From: Halopseudomonas salina
Lineage (GTDB): Bacteria > Pseudomonadota > Gammaproteobacteria > Pseudomonadales > Pseudomonadaceae
DNA length: 64,000 nucleotides
Assembly: GCF_008641105.1 (NCBI RefSeq)
Contig: NZ_VTTI01000001.1
Span: forward strand, 517,750-581,749
Direction of reading: 5' to 3'
Positions 8,360 to 15,581 of this stretch are shown here, one piece after another. A program made the translations under genes and the position numbers. Each line of letters begins with the position of its first letter. The first letter of the stretch is position 1. Under the pieces are notes generated by a model, which searched no databases, had not been told where the DNA came from, and was given only the letters and a program-made list of their open reading frames with translations.

Positions 8360-10162
8360 CTAACTGCCTGATATGCATACCTGGTTGCGACCACTCGCCT
8401 TTGCTCGATACAAGGCCTCATCTGCGGCGTTGGCGTAGGTCAGATTGCTGTCCTGTTCTGTGGGTATCCAGGCAGCAACGCCGATGCTGATGGTGAAGCT
8501 GAGATTGCCTTCGGGAAGTCTGATTTCCAGCTTGGCGATAGCCGAGCGAATCTGTTCGGCCACAGCAGCGGCGCTGACAGCAGGCATGCTGTAGAACACG
8601 GTGGCAAACTCTTCGCCACCAATGCGGGCGGCACACTCGGTCTCACGGCGGCTGTACTCGCTCAGCGTCTGACCTACCGCTGCGAGGCATTCGTCACCGA
8701 TACTGTGGCCGAATTTATCGTTGATGTGCTTGAAGTGATCGACATCCAGCATCAGAAAAGCAACTGGTACGCCATTGGTACGACCTTGTTCGATGGCGGC
8801 ACTGACTTGCTCTTCAAATCCGCGTCTGTTGCTTAACCCCGTCAGAGAATCGGTGTTACTCAGCCGCTTGAGTTCCAGGTTGGCCTGCTCAAGTTGTCGG
8901 GTGCGTGAGGCAACGCTGGATTCCAGTAGCGCGGTGTTTTCTTCTTGCATGAGCAGCAAGGCGTCCTGTGCCTGCAAGCGGGAGGCCTTTTCACGGTTGA
9001 TACGTTCAGCCAGTGCAACAGACAGCAGCAGAAACTCCAGGATGAATCCCGCCAGCTGTGTGGAGCGGATTGAGTTGGTCATGGGTATTATCCCGGCCAT
9101 TGCCAGGGTGATGCCCAGGGTAGCGCACACCAGTCCTGTCCAGGCCACCAGAAAATAGCCGGCGGAAATACTGCCACGCCGCCAACATACAACAGCAATA
9201 ACGATGGCCGCGACGCAGGTGAGAGAACCGCCGTGCTCAATATGCACATACCCGATAGCTTGGGGGGCGAAGGCAGAGACCAGGGCAGCACATAACCAAT
9301 AGGCCAGCACTACATGGCTTAAATGCAGCAGCCAGCCACCTTGGCGACGGAGTTCTAGAAACTGGCGTTCAAACAAAGCGGCGCCGAAGAAGCCGAGGCT
9401 TACCGATAATACCGTGGCCCGCGAAACCAGCCAGGGGGAATCCCACCACAGAAAATAAGGCCCAAAGCTGAACACGCTGGCGACGTAAAAGGCCCCGCTC
9501 AGCACATAGGCACAGTAAAAAAGATAGGCCGCGTCCCGGGTAAAAATGAACAGCGACGCGTTGTACAACATCATCACTAACATGGCGCCAAAGAAGGCGC
9601 CCATCAGCAGATTGTTGTCGCGCTCTGCCTTCGGCAGTTCCGAGGGGGCAAGCAGGCGAAATGGCAAGAGCATGGGCGCGTTGGTTTCAAGCCGCAGGTA
9701 TACCTCGGCTTCACCAGGAGGCAGGCTCAGCGGCAAGACTTGAAGCGGGCTGTTGACGGCGCGCCTGTGGGGTGCCACGCCGTCACCGGTATGAACGCCC
9801 GCAGACCATTCACCGTGCGTTGTGTCCAGAATCCGAGCTTCGATCTGGGTGAAGCTCCAGTCCACTAGCAGCAGTCTTTTGACCTCATCTGCTGCATGGT
9901 TGGTTATATGAAAACGCACCCAGGCGCCTTCGGGCCGATAGCCTATGTTGAGGGTAGGTTGATCAGAGGTCTGCCAGCGTGTCGCAAAAGCCTGCTCAGT
10001 TACTGCGCTGAAAGACGCGGAACTTGGAGCGAGCAGGTATTCTACCGCGTTGATCTCCGTGGTACTTGCGGCGTTAGCGACCTGCGCGGGCAGACAGAGT
10101 GCCGCCCACACTACAAGCGTCAGAATTACATTATTAAAAAGGCGAGTAGCGGTTAGCTGCAT
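8360..10162 (-). CDS. Membrane diguanylate cyclase with 7TMR-DISM sensor
   Basis: Predicted to make c-di-GMP at the inner membrane; 600 residues. A signal-like N-terminus (to about residue 31) leads into a periplasmic 7TMR-DISMED2-type domain (about 40-180; GYRPEGAWVRFHITNH). Seven hydrophobic segments follow (about 190-390), then a short coiled coil (about 395-440) and a GGDEF domain (about 440-598). The active site is intact (RIGGEEF; DVDHFKHINDKFGH). The product-inhibition site that should be RxxD reads RETE, so feedback control may be weakened. It stands alone between repeat-containing gaps at the left edge of the accessory stretch. Confidence 0.93.
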   Translation of the reverse strand: MQLTATRLFNNVILTLVVWAALCLPAQVANAASTTEINAVEYLLAPSSASFSAVTEQAFATRWQTSDQPTLNIGYRPEGAWVRFHITNHAADEVKRLLLVDWSFTQIEARILDTTHGEWSAGVHTGDGVAPHRRAVNSPLQVLPLSLPPGEAEVYLRLETNAPMLLPFRLLAPSELPKAERDNNLLMGAFFGAMLVMMLYNASLFIFTRDAAYLFYCAYVLSGAFYVASVFSFGPYFLWWDSPWLVSRATVLSVSLGFFGAALFERQFLELRRQGGWLLHLSHVVLAYWLCAALVSAFAPQAIGYVHIEHGGSLTCVAAIVIAVVCWRRGSISAGYFLVAWTGLVCATLGITLAMAGIIPMTNSIRSTQLAGFILEFLLLSVALAERINREKASRLQAQDALLLMQEENTALLESSVASRTRQLEQANLELKRLSNTDSLTGLSNRRGFEEQVSAAIEQGRTNGVPVAFLMLDVDHFKHINDKFGHSIGDECLAAVGQTLSEYSRRETECAARIGGEEFATVFYSMPAVSAAAVAEQIRSAIAKLEIRLPEGNLSFTISIGVAAWIPTEQDSNLTYANAADEALYRAKASGRNQVCISGS

Positions 10163-10321
10163 CGGTTTTTAGGTCTTATTGGATGAGCAAGCTTTTGCCT
10201 AGTCTAGAAATAAAGCACTGACGTTGCACGCACTTGCTATCTTTAGTTGTAACTGGAGCCAGGCAGTCGAAGTCGTCGCCGAGGCTCTGGCGCGGCATTC
10301 TTAAATTCGAACGATGGTGGG

Positions 10322-10675
10322 GTTAGGGAAATTCTGATGTATCTCATTGCCTACAACGCCAGCAGACTGCTGATGAACAATGCGGGCAAGTCAGCGAATC
10401 TAGCTAGGCGTCAAATCAGTTTCAAGGCGAGCGTGCAAGCCCTGAGGCAATGGGAGCCAGCGCTGAACCGGCGGGGAGTGGGCTGCAGAGAAAAACGTCG
10501 CTTGATGGCTGAGCTCTATAAAGCGATTACACGGAATCTGCTGATAGAATGACCCGGACGACAAGAGCCTCGATGTGTGAAACGAAGGCCAAAACCATAT
10601 GGCTTATTGACGAAGCACAGGCATGAAATGACCGATACCCTTCATCGAAACCGATATCGCGCAAAAGCTGCTTAA
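10322..10675 (+). pseudogene. Decayed IS4-family transposase, C-terminal part
   Basis: The frame reads VREILMYLIAYNASRLLM and then ISFKASVQALRQWEP, the conserved C-terminal block of IS4-type DDE transposases. It stops at a TGA at 10550-10552. The same frame continues past the stop with PGRQEPR and KRRPKPYGLLTKHRHEM, the family's usual end, so the stop is a nonsense mutation within the old gene. The TAA closing the frame is at 10673-10675, followed by CTTAGTGCCATTC, which resembles an IS4-group element end. The N-terminal two thirds, including the catalytic DDE residues, are absent, and a frame slip appears near 10317. The element is dead. Confidence 0.88.
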
Positions 10676-10745
10676 CTTAGTGCCATTCTCATCCGACCCC
10701 AATTACTCAGTTATTTTTCATTGATTATGCCTGGGTATGGCTGTC

Positions 10746-11054
10746 TTAACGCAGCTCTCCTCCACCATCTATACATGACTGTTTAAAGTAAGAATTGTCT
10801 GAATAGTAGGCGTAAGAAATCTTTAAACCCAAAGAAGTCCTATAGGAGCAACTTGGAGTTCCCCGCCTACATGATGCTTCTACATTACCAAATGACTGGA
10901 AACACAGTGTTTTCATATCATCTATTTGTTCTTTATCATCCATTATGTACTCATCACACTGATTTTTAGAATAAAAAGTACATGAAAGAATACTAGGGCC
11001 AGGTCTTGCCTTTTGCTCGAGACCGCCCGTCGACACGAGCAGGCACAGGGTCAA
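10746..11054 (-). CDS. Small Cys-rich ORF, low GC, N-terminus overlapping a repeat
   Basis: An open frame of 102 codons. Residues from about 25 onward (SCTFYSKNQCDEYIM, then paired cysteines and QSCIDGGGEL) have the spacing of small secreted Cys-rich bacterial proteins. The DNA at 10750-10990 is clearly AT-rich against its surroundings. The first 20 or so residues (EQKARPGPS) are encoded by the antisense of the dispersed repeat at 10998. The original N-terminus, probably with a signal peptide, may therefore have been replaced when the repeat inserted. Function unknown; it may be a truncated remnant. Confidence 0.45.
   Translation of the reverse strand: MTLCLLVSTGGLEQKARPGPSILSCTFYSKNQCDEYIMDDKEQIDDMKTLCFQSFGNVEASCRRGTPSCSYRTSLGLKISYAYYSDNSYFKQSCIDGGGELR
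10994..11020 (+). repeat. Dispersed GGTCTTGCC-type repeat, copy 2 (partial)
   Basis: Reads AGGGCCAGGTCTTGCC then TTTTGCTCGAG. Only the left end and core are clear. It overlaps the 5' part of the Cys-rich ORF on the other strand. Confidence 0.65.
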
Positions 11055-11254
11055 AATGCTTCCTGCGCTGCAGTTTTATCCGTGCTGATGGCCCCTAAGT
11101 CCTGACTGCCGTATTGCTTGGGGTAGTATTTTGGGCCCTTTCTTTTCAGGATCGGCCGACAATTTGCCTACCTTTGTCGGTTCGGGTTACCTTCAATTGT
11201 GGCCGGAGCATCGGCCAGCAATACTGTTTTCAAAAAGTTGGAGGGATCCTCACT

Positions 11255-11971
11255 ATGTTTCGGTTCGTATTTATTCTGTCCGCCATGCTCTTGGCTACTA
11301 CGACTATTATTCACGCAAACCCCATGATTGAGGAGTTTGAAGCTCAATTAGAAGAGGCGGATCGCCAGGGGGTGACCGGCCCGGAAATCGAGCAACTCCG
11401 ACAACTTCTTGAGCAGGTCAAGGCCGATGAAGCAAAGGATGCCGCCTATGCCGATTCCATGGATGACAATTCGTCTGGGGCGAGTATGGATGAAGGAAGC
11501 TCGGCGCCCTCGGCTGAAAATGCTGCAAATAACAACACGCTCACATACACCTCATCGGAAGGTGAAGATAAGTCCGTCAACGTTGACAAGTCCCAGCTGG
11601 AAAATTATGCAGGGGTGTATGCAAACGAACATCGCGATCCGGCTGTGGCTGACTTTCGGTATACGCTTCGGGCTGATGGCAGCGCAATGTTGGAACACCG
11701 CGTTTGTGAAAATTGTACACATGAACTCTCCGGCGAGGCCTCTTCAAGGGACTGGCAAATACAGTATGAAGCGATCGAGTGGGCGCCCATGGTGACGGAG
11801 ACGGGCAGTCCAATGATGCGGAGTACCGAAGACATGAATGGTGAGGCGTTTGACGCTCGGGTTCTGATTGTCACGTTGCAAGGTGGAAAGGTGATGAGCT
11901 TGAACCACTATCGGGATGCAAAGGGTGATGCGTTGGGTGGACCTTATGGTGTGCCTCGCTATCGCCAGTAA
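11255..11971 (+). CDS. Exported protein of unknown function
   Basis: 238 residues. A signal peptide is visible (MFRFVFILSAMLLATTT, cleavage likely after the HA at about residue 22). Then come a helical, acidic segment (about 25-60), a Ser/Asn/Ala-rich linker (about 65-95), and a C-terminal domain of about 130 residues with a CENC pair. The domain begins LENYAGVYANEHRDP and looks like a small beta-rich periplasmic fold. ATG at 11255 was chosen because GGAGGG lies upstream and the signal peptide begins there; the frame is open further upstream. It sits between repeat copies 2 and 3. I do not recognise the family. Confidence 0.75.
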   Translation: MFRFVFILSAMLLATTTIIHANPMIEEFEAQLEEADRQGVTGPEIEQLRQLLEQVKADEAKDAAYADSMDDNSSGASMDEGSSAPSAENAANNNTLTYTSSEGEDKSVNVDKSQLENYAGVYANEHRDPAVADFRYTLRADGSAMLEHRVCENCTHELSGEASSRDWQIQYEAIEWAPMVTETGSPMMRSTEDMNGEAFDARVLIVTLQGGKVMSLNHYRDAKGDALGGPYGVPRYRQ

Positions 11972-11997
11972 TTTCACATTGGGAAAAAACGAATACT

Positions 11998-12047
11998 AGG
12001 GTCAGGTTTTGCCTTTTGCTTTGAGCTTGCCTCTGAGCTCTGACCCT
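11998..12047 (+). repeat. Dispersed GGTCTTGCC-type repeat, copy 3, with inverted ends
   Basis: Begins AGGGTCAG and ends CTGACCCT, exact reverse complements of each other, 50 bases overall. The core GGTTTTGCCTTTTGC matches the other copies. This is the cleanest copy for defining the element ends. Confidence 0.78.
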
Positions 12048-12100
12048 CTAAGTAAGCACTACCCGCCAAGGCCCTCCGGCAATATTCAATTTAAGATGCT

Positions 12101-12130
12101 AGGGTCGGGTCTTGCCTTTTGCCCCTCAGT
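12101..12130 (+). repeat. Dispersed GGTCTTGCC-type repeat, copy 4
   Basis: Reads AGGGTCGGGTCTTGCC then TTTTGCCCCTC. It lies 53 bases after copy 3 in the same orientation. A matching right end was not found. Confidence 0.68.
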
Positions 12131-12274
12131 TGAAGTGTTTCATTTGGCGAGGGGAAAGGGCTGATCCCATCGGTGCTTGGTGAGGGGGAGGGTTCCAGGA
12201 CACAAAGGCAGAGTCTCACTTCGCAATGTACCCGCGTTACTAGCTCAGTTGGCTATCGATGACAAAGGCACGGG

Positions 12275-12303
12275 TTGATTATTAACCAATGGCCCGCTAG
12301 TAT
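12275..12303 (+). promoter_or_regulatory. Probable sigma-70 promoter of higBA
   Basis: TTGATT at 12275-12280 and TAGTAT at 12298-12303 are separated by 17 bases, each matching 4 of 6 consensus positions. The inverted repeat at 12303-12319 touches the -10 box, as expected for an autoregulated toxin-antitoxin operon. Confidence 0.5.
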
Positions 12304-12319
12304 CTCCCAAAACGGGAGA
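12303..12319. promoter_or_regulatory. Inverted repeat, probable HigA operator
   Basis: TCTCCC, five bases (AAAAC), GGGAGA: a perfect 6-base inverted repeat. It overlaps the predicted -10 box and ends 7 bases before the toxin ATG. HigA-type antitoxins repress their own operon from such palindromes. Binding is inferred from position. Confidence 0.55.
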
Positions 12320-12326
12320 GTCTTTG

Positions 12327-12635
12327 ATGCGCGTGATAGCCAAGAGGTCATTGGTGCTGTTCTGGCAGCAGCCGGGGCAGGGTGACGCCAAAGGTCCGCT
12401 TGAAAGCTGGTATGAAGAAGTCACGCATGCGGTGTGGAGTTCACCGCAGGATGTAAAGAATCGCTACGGTACGGCAAGTTTCTGTGGCAAAAACCGTGTG
12501 GTTTTTAACATCGGCGGTAATAAATACCGCTTGGTTGTTGAGGTGCAGTACAGGGCGCAGATTGTCTGGGTGAAATTCATAGGCACTCATGCCCGTTACG
12601 ATCAGATAGATGTGGAGACAGTCAATGAATGTTAA
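12327..12635 (+). CDS. higB: HigB-family toxin (mRNA interferase)
   Basis: 102-residue type II toxin of the HigB_toxin family, predicted to cut mRNA on ribosomes. Family landmarks: MRVIAKRSLVLFW at the start, SWYEEV, NRVVFNIGGNKYRLVVEV in the middle and VKFIGTHARYDQIDV at the end. All regions are present and the frame is intact. ATG at 12327 is preferred to the TTG one codon earlier. The gene overlaps the antitoxin start by 11 bases, so the two are translationally coupled. The toxin-first order is the usual one for this family. Confidence 0.93.
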   Translation: MRVIAKRSLVLFWQQPGQGDAKGPLESWYEEVTHAVWSSPQDVKNRYGTASFCGKNRVVFNIGGNKYRLVVEVQYRAQIVWVKFIGTHARYDQIDVETVNEC

Positions 12636-12987
12636 ACCGATTCGCAATGATGACGACCTGACTGCTGCCTTCCAGCGTCTTGAGCATGTGTTCCAGGCTG
12701 AGGAGGGCACGCCTGAAGCGGATGAAATGGAGGTGCTGGTGACGCTGATCGAGGCGTACGAGAACAAGCATTATCCGATCCAGTCCGCTGACCCTATCGC
12801 GGCGATCAAGTTCAGGATGGATCAGGACGGCCTTACGCCGCGTGACCTGGAGCAATTCATTGGTCCGAGCGGCCGCGTCTCAGAAGTCCTTAACGGCAAT
12901 CGAAGCCTGAGCGTTCGCATGATCAAGCGACTGCACGAGGGCCTACACATTCCATACGAGAGCCTGATGAGTGGTGTGGCTGCTTAA
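12625..12987 (+). CDS. higA: HigA-family antitoxin with HTH domain
   Basis: 120-residue partner of HigB. The N-terminal half (VKPIRNDDDLTAAFQRLE, then VLVTLIEAYENKHYPI) is the toxin-binding part typical of this HigA branch. The C-terminal half (about 60-118) is an XRE-like helix-turn-helix with IGPSGRVSEVLNGNRSLS as recognition region. ATG at 12625 lies inside the end of higB and matches the family start; the frame extends five codons upstream. It is expected to repress the operon at 12303-12319. Confidence 0.93.
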   Translation: MNVKPIRNDDDLTAAFQRLEHVFQAEEGTPEADEMEVLVTLIEAYENKHYPIQSADPIAAIKFRMDQDGLTPRDLEQFIGPSGRVSEVLNGNRSLSVRMIKRLHEGLHIPYESLMSGVAA

Positions 12988-13020
12988 TCTGCGGCGGGCC
13001 CGGATCGGTTGCTGATGAAC

Positions 13021-13110
13021 GGTGCTGGGGTCCGGTGCTGGGGTCGGGTCTTGCCTTTTGCCTCTCGGTTAAAGGTAGCTTGGCAAAAGCCAAGACCTGG
13101 CCTTCTCGTT
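13021..13110 (+). repeat. Dispersed repeat copy 5, an inverted pair forming a hairpin
   Basis: The left arm GGGTCGGGTCTTGCC/TTTTGCC is at 13041-13062. The right arm (13082-13102) reads as its near-exact reverse complement (GGCAAAAGCCAAGACC). They can form a stem of about 20 pairs with a 19-base loop. Just before, GGTGCTGGGGTC is duplicated in tandem at 13021 and 13034. The structure lies between the ends of higA and the convergent hydrolase gene. Confidence 0.75.
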
Positions 13111-13137
13111 GTTAGATGAACCTTTCCACGATAGATC

Positions 13138-14070
13138 TCATTCTGTTTCCGGCTCCCGTGTGTGCCGTGGCTGAGCCGGGATAGTTGCCTCCGCATTCAT
13201 TAGCCATTCAATCGTCTCCTGCCACAGTGTTTTCTCGAAACGAGGTTTGAAAAAACCTGCGTGCCTTACTGCGCCCTTTTGAAAATTAGAGACGTCCAGA
13301 TGTCGACGGGTGACCTGGGCGTTCGGAAAATGGGTCAACAGATGGGCGACGTTGGCGTCGGGTGCCATGTCATCGTCGCTGAAGCTCCAGGAAAGCAGGG
13401 GCTGCTCAAGCGCTTGATAGCCGCTCAGGTCGAGTCCGAAGCGGGGATCGAATAGGTAGTCGGGGCTCCGCATCCACCGTGCCCATTTTCTGCTAACGGA
13501 GGCAGGTATATCCACGCCGCCCAGCCCCAGCCGGCGCGAAGGAAATTGATCTCGGAACGCTGAAAGGTAGGGTATCAGCACGCGAGAGACAGCGAGCATT
13601 CTGGCGTTCAGCGGAAAAGGCCAGCGGCGCCAGTAGGGTGCGGAGGCAGCCACATGAACAATGCGGGTGAGATCGCGTGAAGAGGGGGCCAGGCCGACCA
13701 ATTGGCCGCCTATACTGTGGCCTAGCAAATGAATGGGATGGTGTTCTGGCAGGCCTCCTCTACGTTCTGTTGCGAAACGGATAACGGCCTCGATGTCCTG
13801 TTTTCCCCAGTCCTCAATGGCGACGGCGTAGGGCTCTGTTTTTGCGAGGGAGTCGCCCGTTCCGCGATAGTCAAATGTCAGGCAGTCAAAATGCTGAGAT
13901 GCCAGATAACCTGCAAAATCGGCATAGAAAGACCGGGTAGCTGCCAGGGCAGGCGCGATGATTATGGTTCCACGTGGAGCATTCGCTTGATAGAGGGTTG
14001 CCTCGATCGGATAGCCATCCTCGCATAGCAGGTGTTGCGCACCGCGTTTGTCAGCGATGTCCTTGTCCAT
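13138..14070 (-). CDS. Alpha/beta hydrolase
   Basis: 310-residue serine hydrolase of the COG4757-like predicted alpha/beta hydrolase group. Nucleophile elbow GHSIGG, oxyanion region PALAATRSFY, FDYRGTGDS after strand 4, and a late RHAGFF supplying the catalytic His. No signal peptide, so it is probably cytoplasmic. ATG at 14070 has GGGGAG upstream; an alternative ATG at 14130 would add 20 residues of unclear value. It is divergent from a TetR regulator, with a perfect palindrome between them, so it is probably that regulator's target. The substrate could be an ester or lipid; not determinable here. Confidence 0.87.
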   Translation of the reverse strand: MDKDIADKRGAQHLLCEDGYPIEATLYQANAPRGTIIIAPALAATRSFYADFAGYLASQHFDCLTFDYRGTGDSLAKTEPYAVAIEDWGKQDIEAVIRFATERRGGLPEHHPIHLLGHSIGGQLVGLAPSSRDLTRIVHVAASAPYWRRWPFPLNARMLAVSRVLIPYLSAFRDQFPSRRLGLGGVDIPASVSRKWARWMRSPDYLFDPRFGLDLSGYQALEQPLLSWSFSDDDMAPDANVAHLLTHFPNAQVTRRHLDVSNFQKGAVRHAGFFKPRFEKTLWQETIEWLMNAEATIPAQPRHTREPETE

Positions 14071-14184
14071 AAGTAGCTCCCCTTTTCCCAATTTCAAAAG
14101 ATGCACAGGATTTTTATCGCCTGATCCCATAGGAACCTCGGCTTTATCGAACGATAATCCATGGCTTTAATACTTTTAGGATGT

Positions 14185-14203
14185 CACATACCTTTGGTAT
14201 GTG
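14185..14203. promoter_or_regulatory. Perfect palindrome, probable TetR-family operator
   Basis: CACATACC, TTT, GGTATGTG: 8-base arms with no mismatch and a 3-base spacer. It lies between the divergent hydrolase and TetR genes, 38 bases before the TetR start. Its length and symmetry fit TetR-family operators. Confidence 0.7.
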
Positions 14204-14240
14204 AAAGCAGGGTATGCCTACAATTTATGGAGCTTCAAGC

Positions 14241-14831
14241 ATGGAAACTCAGACCAGACGGCAGGCATACGCAGAAGAAACCCGCGAAGCTATTCTAGAA
14301 GCAGGTCACCGGCTTTTTAGCCGTCAGCGATTCAGTGGTACTTCCCTTGAGGCGATTGCGAAGGAGGCGAACGTAACCAAGGGGGCTGTGTATCACCATT
14401 TCAAGGGCAAGCGTGCTGTATTCAGCGCGTGTTTTGAGCGCCAGGCAAAGCAGGTGTCTGAGGTCATTGCCGCTGTCCCACAGCAGGATGACGACTGGGC
14501 TTACGCATTTGCCCAGTGTCGCGCCTTTCTGGATTATGTCGTTGGCCATGGCAAGCACACAATTGCACTGCAGGAAGTGATTACCGTACTGGGATGGGAT
14601 GCTTGGCGTGCGATCGACTGCCATTACGCCATGGGCAATATCGAACGGGTCGTGGCGCGCCTGCAGGACAGCGGACGTATGAAACCTTATTCGCGAGAGC
14701 TGGTGGTTAATATGATTTATGGCCTGATCGTCAATGCCTCCATGAATCTGAATAGCCTGCCGGACGTTCATCAGGTCCACCAGGACTTGAACGGAATGCT
14801 GAGGGACATGTTGAATGGCCTAAAGCTTTAG
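14241..14831 (+). CDS. TetR-family transcriptional regulator
   Basis: 196-residue regulator. The N-terminal HTH is clear: ILEAGHRLFSRQRFSGTS, then IAKEANVTKGAVYHHFKGK with the usual VYHHF recognition helix. The C-terminal ligand domain (about 60-190) has a pattern seen in repressors of this size but gives no ligand. ATG at 14241 has GGAG 8 bases upstream; a start at 14214 lacks a good site. It is likely to bind the palindrome at 14185-14203 and control both itself and the divergent hydrolase. Confidence 0.92.
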   Translation: METQTRRQAYAEETREAILEAGHRLFSRQRFSGTSLEAIAKEANVTKGAVYHHFKGKRAVFSACFERQAKQVSEVIAAVPQQDDDWAYAFAQCRAFLDYVVGHGKHTIALQEVITVLGWDAWRAIDCHYAMGNIERVVARLQDSGRMKPYSRELVVNMIYGLIVNASMNLNSLPDVHQVHQDLNGMLRDMLNGLKL

Positions 14832-15040
14832 TAATTGGAGCGTAATTAGGGTCAGATCAAGAGTAATGGGGATCGGATGAACTGAAACTGTAAGACCTGC
14901 CCCTTGCCCGGTGGGTGACACTCCTCTGCATCACAGTAACTACGTCTCCGCCGCTTCGCGGCTATGAAAGCCTACGTAAAGCTTTGCGTTGTACCGTAAG
15001 AAGAGGGCCGTTGATTCGGCGCGAGGCAGGAGCATGGTAT

Positions 15041-15052
15041 TGTCATATGACA
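15041..15052. promoter_or_regulatory. Palindrome upstream of parD-like gene
   Basis: TGTCATATGACA, a perfect 12-base palindrome, ends 20 bases before the antitoxin start. Ribbon-helix-helix antitoxins autoregulate from such sites. Binding is inferred from position only. Confidence 0.4.
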
Positions 15053-15072
15053 GCCATACAGGAGCACTCGCC

Positions 15073-15324
15073 ATGAGCATGCACCGCAAAACCTATACGC
15101 TGACTGAACAACAAGACGGCTGGGTGGAAACCCAGGTTGAAAACGGGCACTTTGGAAACGATAGTGAATGCATCCTTGGTCTTGTTCTAAAGGACAAGCA
15201 GGCCAAGGAACGTTTTGCCATGTTGAGGCAAGCACTCGTTGAGGGAGAGTCAAGCGGCGTCCCGAAGCCGCTGAATATATTGGCTATCAAGGCGGTCGGC
15301 GGCGCAGTAATTGGGGTCCAGTAG
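15073..15324 (+). CDS. ParD-family antitoxin without a toxin partner
   Basis: 83 residues. Residues 3-60 follow the ParD pattern (YTLTEQQDGWVETQVENGHFGNDSE split by the turn; then LRQALVEGESSG), a ribbon-helix-helix DNA-binding domain plus toxin-binding helix. The last ten or so residues (VGGAVIGVQ) do not fit the family and run into DNA resembling the region's repeats. No ParE toxin follows in any frame, although in intact loci parE starts at or just before the parD stop. This is a solitary antitoxin with a replaced C-terminal tip. ATG at 15073 is preferred, with AGGAG upstream. Confidence 0.82.
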   Translation: MSMHRKTYTLTEQQDGWVETQVENGHFGNDSECILGLVLKDKQAKERFAMLRQALVEGESSGVPKPLNILAIKAVGGAVIGVQ

Positions 15325-15581
15325 TTGCGGTCAGATCAACGTTATGGCGACCAAAATCAATGAATTCAGTGTCATTGGTGCTTCCGCGCCTATCACGAAA
15401 AAATCTAGGCCATCCTGGAATCCCGCTATTCAGTCCCGGGAATCAACAGTCGTGATTGATGTCAGATGAACATCAATCTTATGCCCGGTTCTTGCGACGA
15501 ATGACCTCCAGCACGGGCATCGCGAAAGACAAAGACCTGGTCCCATCACGCTCTTCGGAACACAGCTAAAGGTATGGATAC

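Larger units (their letters stand above)
11972..12326. other. Intergenic region with two repeats and the higBA promoter
   Basis: This 355-base gap holds two copies of the dispersed repeat (11998-12047 and 12101-12130), then about 140 bases without recognisable content. It ends with the promoter and inverted repeat of the toxin-antitoxin operon (12275-12319). No gene seen. Confidence 0.6.

Noticed and set aside
12239..12252. TAGCTCAGTTGG, identical to a tRNA D-arm sequence
   Set aside because: No matching acceptor stem, anticodon arm or TTC arm around it, and the D-stem does not close. Treated as chance.
15325..15581. Possible ParE toxin downstream of the ParD gene
   Set aside because: No frame of adequate length and no ParE motifs; only repeat-like traces are visible.
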